Assembly (NCBI RefSeq): GCF_041260155.1
Contig: NC_091944.1
Coordinates: 13,989,772 to 14,053,771 of the forward strand
DNA: 64,000 bases
Reading direction: 5' to 3'
DNA from: Ptychodera flava
Taxonomy: Eukaryota; Hemichordata; Enteropneusta; Ptychoderidae
Below the pieces are notes generated by a model that saw only the letters and a program-made list of their open reading frames with translations, was not told the DNA's origin and did not search any database. A program made the position numbers and the translations under genes. Position 1 is the stretch's first letter. Each line of letters opens with the position of its first letter. This document shows, piece by piece, positions 60,901 through 64,000 of this stretch.

Positions 60901-63373
60901 CTTTCTGAAGAATGGTGCCAAGGTGGGTGAAAACAGAGTCACAGATGGTAGACTTAGCACGCCTTTCTTTACGCTGTCTGGAAATGATAAGTTGACCGTC
61001 ATGATTTACTCTCCGGTCATTCCTGTGAGTATAAATTTGTTCATTTTAACTATCGGTAACTTTCATATATCTACCCAATTTTAATGTCTGACCTATCTGA
61101 CCGAAGACTGCATGTTATGCACTGTGTCAGAATGTGAGACATTTTCAAACTAGTTTCTCAGATCAAAAGACTGAGCCAAAGTGCTCTACGGCTTATAGTT
61201 CAGAACTTTTTTTAAGTTAGATGTGAAATGGAAGTTTTCGCAAAAATGTGTTTCATCCCTGTTCATAAACAACTATATGTCAACTCATACAGTACAGGTC
61301 ACCAACAGATTTATAGAAAGTAGCAAAGACAACGAGGTTATTATGAAAATACAGCAAAGGATGCACGAGGACATGCGCGGTGCCAATGTCTGAGTGCATC
61401 CTTTGCGTTGTTTCTTACATTCATGACTGGTTGGGCATCAAATTGTCAGAGTAGTGACCGTTATCGTGCAATGTCAACAATTTTTCTTCCGATTTATAGC
61501 GCAAGTGTGGAATGCTATCTCGGACGTGCTTCTGCAAGTTCTGGATAGTGTGTGTGCACTACACACGTACGTACAGAGCGCGCAAGACTTGTTCTGGCAC
61601 TTGTCCAATGAGTCCCTTGAAACCGTTCAGCTGTGAACACGCAGATATAGCTGCAGCAGATGGGGTGCCTGGAAACCGTATGTGTTACGGAATGGGCGTT
61701 CTTTTTTTAGCACACGCGAAATTCTATTGTTCTCGATGGTAGATGTATAATAATAACAGATATGTTGTATATCCTGTGTGTATACAAACATGGTCCAAAG
61801 ATATAGATATGTGGTCCAGACAAACATACAGGTCCATGTACAACAAGATGTATGTTTGTAGGTAGGTAGGTATGTGGGTAGGTAGGTGAGTAGGTAGGCT
61901 GGTAGTATGTACTGTATGTGTATCTATCTAACCATCTGTCTATCTGTCTGATCTCTAAATATGGATAATAGATGGATATAGATAGATGGATAGATAGATA
62001 TAATTAGATACATTTTATTAATATATAAGTGATATGTTTGCACGATATTTCTTCTCGGTCCATGAATTTTGGAACACAATATATTTCATTAGGTTTGGAG
62101 CTCACTTTCTTTGCAATTTGAGACTGGAATGCGCTTGGAAGCCCTTGACAGGAAAAATCCTCACCTCACTTGTGTGGCTACCATTGATGACATTAATGAC
62201 AAGGGTGAGCTGCTGATTCATTTTGATGGCTGGGGAAGAAACTTTGATTATTGGTGTGAACAGACGGACAAAGATATCCATCCCCTGGGATACTGCGATC
62301 ACGTGGGCATTGACTTGCAGGAACCTCGCGGTAAGCGCACAGAAATCTACTCAAAGTATGAAAGATAATCAAATTCATAAGTTTAATGGTTTCTTTTTGT
62401 TAACAGTTTGTTCAGGGCAGTGAAACATTTTTAATGTGGTGAATTGCAGGTTGTTATATATCATCTACCATGAAAAGGTTTCCTGATTTTGAAATAACTG
62501 AAAGATGACCATAATTTTTATCTGATGATCTACCGGTACTCTAAAGAGGCATCGGTTTACATTGGAAATTCTTTGAGAGCTGTTATATTTCTGACCATAA
62601 TTGATATTTGTTATGAATTTATCTGTAGTTTTTTTTATCATTTTGAACCAAAAGACAATAACTCTTCATTGAGTTATGAATGAGTTGTTGAATCATCTTG
62701 AGTAGTCTAACATTTGTAAGCTTATTACAGATGTCACCAGAGATGTAACAGTACTGCAAAATCTAAGTCAACAATTGCACAGATCATTAACCCTATGAGC
62801 ACTGTAATTTTTCGTAAAAATATATCGGGCAACATTTTATCAATTTTTATGAATTTTTCTATAATTTTGTCCATGGTTTTGGACCAGATGGACATAAATT
62901 TTCATGGCCTACACTTTTTGACCAAAATTTTGGAAAAAGTCAGAAAAAAATTGTGTAGATCAGAAAGAAATTGTTGGCGTTATATTGTATAAACGCAACA
63001 AAAATCGACTTTGGCACTCAAAGGGTTAAAGGGAGGGGTCATTGTAACTGAGTCTGTGCAAGTTTCCTTGTCTACATGGAACATATTTCATGCATGATAT
63101 CTAGATGCATCACGTCAACATAGCTGTAACATTTAAATTTCACTATGTAGATTACGACAAACACGTCTTAACTTTCCGAATCGATTGTCAATTTATACGG
63201 GTCCTGTAAAACCTTTGAGCACAGCTCCGACAACCCCTCCCTTTAAACTTCTTACTTCTTTGATTCTTCAATCACAAACAGGCTACAGTGGTCAATATCG
63301 TAAAAGGTTCACCTGGAAGACATATCTGGAGGATATAAAAGCTGTTGCTGTTCCATACCTTTTGTTCACCAAG
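39102..63373 (+). CDS. ROCO-MBT chimera: LRR, degenerate Roc, COR, zinc ribbon, SPRY-like, MBT (partial at 3-prime end)
   Basis: Nineteen exons assemble with all phases matching: 39102-39708, 40289-40365, 45768-45983, 46514-46748, 49799-50001, 50685-50798, 51733-51878, 52467-52578, 53107-53355, 54231-54431, 54752-54898, 55183-55378, 56229-56362, 56877-57021, 58118-58341, 59655-59993, 60896-61024, 62093-62330, 63282-63373 (1268 codons). Order: Pro-rich and acidic tail (1-202), cysteine-type LRRs (about 255-365), Roc-like domain (385-570), COR (571-879), CxxC pair (880-927), SPRY-like region (1003-1158), MBT 1 (1167-1237), start of MBT 2 (1245-). ROCO proteins are GTPase-regulated signalling scaffolds; MBT domains bind methylated histone lysines. 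Roc motifs G1 and G3 are broken, so a pseudo-GTPase is likely. The gene runs past the right edge. Confidence 0.92.
40289..40365 (+). CDS. ROCO-MBT exon 2
   Basis: A 77-nt exon (CTTTTTTCAG/ to GATGATG/GTAAGA) encodes VDFTRVDLLRKLDADVTSYI then PIHRMM. Phase 1 to 0. No domain is assigned. Confidence 0.85.
40762..40845 (+). mobile_element. TTAA MITE family 2, copy
   Basis: CCCTTTTACCACAATGGTTT to GGGTGAATAGG, flanked by TTAA on both sides (40758-40761, 40846-40849). It is in intron 2 of the ROCO-MBT gene. Confidence 0.75.
40850..41034 (+). mobile_element. TTAA MITE family 3, copy 1
   Basis: AGGTATACAGTCACCTGT at the left and ACAAGTGACAGTGTACCT at the right form inverted ends. It directly abuts the family 2 copy, sharing one TTAA. 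A second copy is at 57194-57344. Confidence 0.8.
41375..41732 (-). mobile_element. TTAA MITE family 4 copy
   Basis: It carries AAAGTGAAAGACTTGAAC, GGAATTCAAAATGGCTGCTG and a GGCATATTCTACC end followed by TTAA, the reverse-orientation form of family 4. Confidence 0.65.
41940..42900. mobile_element. 0.96-kb TTAA-flanked element with perfect 17-bp inverted ends
   Basis: GGTAGCGGTAAAGGCTA at 41940 is matched exactly by TAGCCTTTACCGCTACC ending at 42900, and TTAA flanks both sides (41936-41939, 42901-42904). The interior is very AT-rich with no transposase. TTAA targets suggest piggyBac-type mobilisation (inference). Confidence 0.85.
43402..43716 (-). mobile_element. TTAA MITE family 4 copy
   Basis: GGTAGTATGCACCTCGAAAG at the left and CCGAGCACATTCTAGATACC at the right; interior GGGAATTCAAAATTAGCTGCC. 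Flanks GTAA/TTAC are decayed. Confidence 0.65.
44366..44451. repeat. GC-rich inverted repeat
   Basis: AGACCCTGCGATTCGCGT pairs with ACGCGAATCCCAGGGTCT (17 of 18). The patch 44360-44830 is unusually CpG-rich for an intron and holds a CRE-like TGACGTCA at 44651-44658. Confidence 0.6.
45768..45983 (+). CDS. ROCO-MBT exon 3 (start of LRRs)
   Basis: A 216-nt exon in phase 0 contains LVSLIMHGCVNITDDSVEWI and AKACPNLET, a cysteine-containing LRR as in FBXL/AMN1 proteins. The preceding part (SKMSFYGIEQTTDMVIKTWL) is probably a helical cap. Confidence 0.88.
46045..46265 (+). mobile_element. TTAA MITE family 1, copy 2
   Basis: CCATTTGAGCGCTGTAATTT to TTTGGCACTCAAAGGG, with TTAA on both sides (46041-46044, 46266-46269). 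Confidence 0.85.
46514..46748 (+). CDS. ROCO-MBT exon 4 (LRRs)
   Basis: It encodes VIFSGCRNLTDRSLMMLLSK, CTKLEYVSLVGTAITSIPEA and LKYLSIKGCPIHTPMKDLL, three further repeats. Splice sites are TTTATCCCAG/ and TATCAAG/GTAAAC, phase 0 to 1. Confidence 0.9.
47451..49393 (+). mobile_element. Pearl-like element Y: ACGG-type microsatellite and about nine 150-bp tandem units
   Basis: It starts with a hairpin (CCCCATGGACACCGTCCAGGGG), a GTCCGTCC/ACGG microsatellite (47507-47538), then units of 149-150 bp, each with GATCCAATATGGCCGC and a TTCAAACTTGGTACAAGG block. GATCCAATATGG recurs at 47639, 47789, 47939, 48089, 48238, 48388 and 48538, then 49060 and 49207. Units 3-5 are duplicated as units 6-8. Because 150 is a multiple of 3, long ORFs (47487-48197, 48155-48667) appear; they are artefacts. 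Confidence 0.8.
48685..49053 (+). mobile_element. 5-prime truncated LINE tail inside the 150-bp array
   Basis: It reads SFTYSGVKIWNSLPADVKFC then LHSFKTKCKPHLLAKCNF, the WNxLPxxhK...FKxxLxxHLL tail of CR1/Jockey-type reverse transcriptase ORFs. The target duplication TGATATGA occurs at 48677-48684 and 49054-49061. A-rich 3-prime tail AATAAAGTCTAATAATGATA. Confidence 0.8.
49799..50001 (+). CDS. ROCO-MBT exon 5 (Roc P-loop region, degenerate)
   Basis: YKMVVTGLCGGKKSELINQM aligns with the Roc P-loop, but the invariant glycine before Lys-Ser is Lys (GLCGGKKS, residues 394-401). The exon ends NVIDANDQ, where active Roc domains have DFAGQ. Nucleotide binding is therefore doubtful. Confidence 0.88.
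50440..50655 (-). mobile_element. TTAA MITE family 4 fragment
   Basis: It contains ATGGAATTCAAAATGGCTGC and a right end TGAGGTATACTTTACC followed by TTAA. The left part is lost or rearranged. It lies just before exon 6. Confidence 0.5.
50685..50798 (+). CDS. ROCO-MBT exon 6 (Roc core)
   Basis: A 114-nt phase-0 exon encodes CTLDLFTSERYVFIVTCDLN and DAKAAEKCVSCIGKIAVQ, matching the strand after switch II in Roc domains. It has a good acceptor (TACTTGCAG/) and donor (ACAG/GTAAGT). Confidence 0.85.
50903..51069 (+). repeat. (GAT)n microsatellite
   Basis: Imperfect GAT tract in intron 6. The poly-Met and poly-His ORFs are artefacts. Confidence 0.95.
51387..51413 (+). repeat. (ATTG)n microsatellite
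   Basis: Short ATTG tetranucleotide tract in intron 6. Confidence 0.85.
51733..51878 (+). CDS. ROCO-MBT exon 7 (Roc G4 region)
   Basis: AVHAFFVIVATHEGKDDEST corresponds to the hhVGTHxD strand of Roc; the G4 Asp is displaced. A helical EDILS-like tail follows. The donor GATAA/GTAAGT leaves phase 2, completed by the next exon to Asn. Confidence 0.85.
52467..52578 (+). CDS. ROCO-MBT exon 8 (end of Roc)
   Basis: It encodes KPELADFQTQLMYGRIQSVM then SSSPHFEVYDINPVSGQ. Phase 2 to 0, CTTACAG/ to GGCCAG/GTAAAG. Confidence 0.85.
53107..53355 (+). CDS. ROCO-MBT exon 9 (start of COR)
   Basis: It encodes GMDKLHDGLANLKDKIDETF and further to EQLMTLRTANVHDKILETLH. This is the N-terminal half of COR, the dimerisation domain coupled to Roc in ROCO proteins. 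Confidence 0.88.
54231..54431 (+). CDS. ROCO-MBT exon 10 (COR core)
   Basis: GKLLYFKDVEDKPVIFDVDW and FMKIINTLVDVSPGG match the signature COR segment (GxxLYFxx, VIFDPxWL). TTTCTTGCAG/ to GATCAG/GTCAGT, phase 0. This is the strongest single indicator of the COR family. Confidence 0.92.
54752..54898 (+). CDS. ROCO-MBT exon 11 (COR)
   Basis: It encodes INDVVTLMQDLGLCMKLSYF and VPIVMYQALQSDTPQIL, the small winged-helix part of COR. A (GA)n tract follows the donor within 10 bases. Confidence 0.88.
54908..54942 (+). repeat. (GA)n microsatellite
   Basis: Perfect GA tract starting about ten bases after the exon 11 donor (TTG/GTTAGT). Confidence 0.95.
55183..55378 (+). CDS. ROCO-MBT exon 12 (COR C-terminal half)
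   Basis: It encodes SKTEKRIQRSFQCGGSLPER and VLLCWKKGLLIQQGAIDILI. The RSFQC...LPERL pattern is the COR beta segment (FPPGLF-like in other ROCO proteins). Phase 0 to 1. Confidence 0.88.
56229..56362 (+). CDS. ROCO-MBT exon 13 (end of COR)
   Basis: DNGRVYLSCCTLKKDTLIET followed by MYRTFNVISTAITGVISRYS. TTCACTACAG/ to GCAATG/GTAAAT. Confidence 0.85.
56877..57021 (+). CDS. ROCO-MBT exon 14 (zinc-ribbon-like)
   Basis: CPSC and CGKC pairs in FVNVACPSCVETTPEP and QCGKCGQFHRKEDLLSP suggest a zinc-binding ribbon like the CPxC segment that follows COR in several invertebrate ROCO proteins. Phase 0 to 1. Confidence 0.85.
57194..57344 (+). mobile_element. TTAA MITE family 3, copy 2
   Basis: AGGTATACAATCACCTGT to ACAGGTGATAGTATACCT, with TTAA on the left (57190-57193) and TTAG on the right. 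Confidence 0.8.
57350..57394. repeat. Strong 20-bp hairpin
   Basis: GGCGCTCTCTACGCTCCCCC pairs with GGGGGAGCGTAAAGAGCGCC with one mismatch and a 5-base loop. It begins 6 bp after the end of the MITE at 57344, in intron 14. Confidence 0.85.
58118..58341 (+). CDS. ROCO-MBT exon 15
   Basis: EKTKVCLVHNWDDGPEDPSA, then SQRNVKRRKTKACVHCGTSE and YCSAILH. It has further Cys pairs (CVHC) and a basic patch. No domain is named. TTTTTCAG/ to TTACAT/GTATGT. Confidence 0.82.
58727..58919 (+). mobile_element. TTAA MITE family 1, copy 3
   Basis: Decayed left end (ACCCTGCTGTAATTTTTTCC), right end GGAGCTCAAAGGG, TTAA on both sides. Confidence 0.75.
59331..59418 (+). mobile_element. TTAA MITE family 2, copy
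   Basis: CCCTTCGCCATAATGGTTTA to ATGAACTGG, with TTAA on the right and a decayed left flank. Confidence 0.65.
59655..59993 (+). CDS. ROCO-MBT exon 16 (SPRY-like, part 1)
   Basis: A 339-nt exon. The C-terminal half (VEIGFSRTGTIHQF, then HVQTGDILTCKLIRELDKDS) resembles the GxxxxGDxIGC strand pair of SPRY/B30.2 domains. Assignment is tentative. Phase 0 to 0. Confidence 0.8.
60096..60115 (+). repeat. Poly-G tract
   Basis: Run of about 19 G in intron 16. Confidence 0.9.
60896..61024 (+). CDS. ROCO-MBT exon 17 (SPRY-like, part 2)
   Basis: AIFLKNGAKVGENRVTDGRL and PFFTLSGNDKLTVMIYSPVI. The FLKNGxxVG turn and the PFFTL strand are typical of SPRY domains (FFxKNGxxLG). Confidence 0.82.
61858..62002 (+). 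repeat. GTAG and GATA/CTAT tetranucleotide tracts
   Basis: A GTAG-rich stretch (61858-61912) is followed by imperfect CTAT and GATA repeats (61920-62002), in intron 17. Confidence 0.85.
62093..62330 (+). CDS. ROCO-MBT exon 18 (MBT domain 1)
   Basis: FETGMRLEALDRKNPHLTCV, LLIHFDGWGRNFDYWCEQTD and DIHPLGYCDHVG are diagnostic of the malignant-brain-tumour repeat. Aromatic-cage residues (DGW, FDYWC) and the caging Asp (D in RKNPHLTCVATIDD region) are in place, so methyl-lysine binding is possible. ATATTTCATTAG/ to CCTCGCG/GTAAGC. Confidence 0.93.
62791..63025 (+). mobile_element. TTAA MITE family 1, copy 4
   Basis: CCCTATGAGCACTGTAATTT to TTTGGCACTCAAAGGG, with TTAA on both sides (62787-62790, 63026-63029). 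Confidence 0.85.
63282..63373 (+). CDS. ROCO-MBT exon 19 (start of MBT domain 2)
   Basis: FTWKTYLEDIKAVAVPYLLF is the N-terminal FxWxxYLxxxxAxxxPxxLF arm found at the start of each MBT repeat, so at least two repeats exist. The remainder lies beyond the window. Donor TTCACCAAG/GTATTG. Confidence 0.9.
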
Positions 63374-63454
63374 GTATTGTAAAAATGCTTGACTTTTATA
63401 AGAATTCATTCAAAATCAGAATGAGACAGTAGTTTCCTTACTGTGCACCTTACT

Positions 63455-63860
63455 TAAAGGGAAACCTAAGTCCAGCGACATTGACAGTTTATCCCTTCCA
63501 AAATCACCCTTGAATAAAATGCAGCTCAAATTTGCAACATAATTGCACGCGCTGACGACTACGGCGCGACGAAAAGAGACTTTGAAGTAGACGGCATTTA
63601 TGGAAATGAGCTAGGAATTCCATGGGCGCGAAAGGGCTCATGGGAGAAGCGTGCGTGACGTCATCGGCGATACAGACGATTGTAGCTTGCAGCTGGATGA
63701 GTACTGTGAACAGTTCAGTGCGTTCGTTAGACGACTATGGAGAGTTCGGACAGCGATATTTCTGACATCGAGTATTACTTTTCCCGGACTGAAATCAAAC
63801 CATACTAATTTGAACCAAGATATGTAATAATTAGAAAGCATCTCAAAACATCGTTCATAT
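63455..63860 (+). mobile_element. Remnant of a DNA transposon 5-prime end
   Basis: A CpG-rich patch with a CRE-like TGACGTCATCGG is followed by an ATG (63737) reading MESSDSDISDIEYYF, then KPY, a stop (63806-63808), then FEP. A PYxFEP motif preceded by an acidic-Ser leader is typical of several invertebrate DNA-transposon proteins, and here the middle codon has become TAA. It lies in intron 19 of the ROCO-MBT gene. Confidence 0.4.
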
Positions 63861-64000
63861 CTTGTTTGCTTGCGTTTTGTGTATGATTCAGCGGAGGGAG
63901 TCACTGTGCTTGTATAGACCCCGAACTGGATTGGAGACACTGAGTGACTCTGCGATCCTTCAACGCTACGTTTCTAAAACAGAGTTTTCTGTACAAGTCG

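Overview
The window looks like chromosomal DNA from an animal, most likely a non-vertebrate deuterostome (amphioxus, hemichordate or echinoderm grade). The sequence is AT-rich. Genes are split into many short exons with GT-AG introns, and introns are full of small DNA transposons, tandem-array elements and long (TA)n tracts. The protein families (TIR, leucine-rich repeat plus death domain, ROCO) are ones known to be expanded in such animals. The exact phylum cannot be fixed from the sequence alone; a lophotrochozoan is not excluded.

Left half, minus strand: an innate-immunity-type cluster. (1) A TIR-domain gene, paralogue 1: a 40-nt first coding exon at 8559-8598 and the TIR exon at 449-832, continuing beyond the left edge. 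(2) A second TIR gene, paralogue 2: a matching 40-nt first exon at 25466-25505, the TIR exon at 23734-24120 and further exons. A phase-compatible chain leads on to exons for four transmembrane segments (21675 to about 17500), suggesting a TIR-tetraspan protein of about 402 residues. The link between the halves is an inference. (3) A complete five-exon gene for a leucine-rich-repeat plus death-domain protein (31312 to 27465, 664 residues).

Right half, plus strand: one large gene from 39102 to beyond the right edge. I could assemble 19 consecutive exons with every splice phase matching, giving 1268 codons so far. The product is a chimera: proline-rich and acidic N-terminus, cysteine-type leucine-rich repeats, a Roc-like GTPase domain with broken nucleotide-binding motifs, a COR domain, a CxxC zinc-ribbon-like segment, a SPRY-like segment, then one full MBT domain and the start of a second. 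ROCO plus MBT is an architecture I do not know from described proteins and is the most interesting item here.

Between and inside genes: several non-autonomous DNA transposons with clear terminal inverted repeats (907-2302, 5807-7646, 8811-9709, 14333-16833, 41940-42900), four small TTAA-flanked MITE families, pearl/Helentron-like elements with a microsatellite plus about 150-bp tandem units (3736-5172, 9950-11470 inverted, 24340-24715, 47451-49393), two truncated LINE tails (20290-20830, 48685-49053), a hammerhead-ribozyme-like motif (18094-18139, minus strand) and several strong hairpins (36963-37296, 44366-44451, 57350-57394). The stretches 11471-14329 and 31364-36960 hold no feature I can support beyond what is listed.
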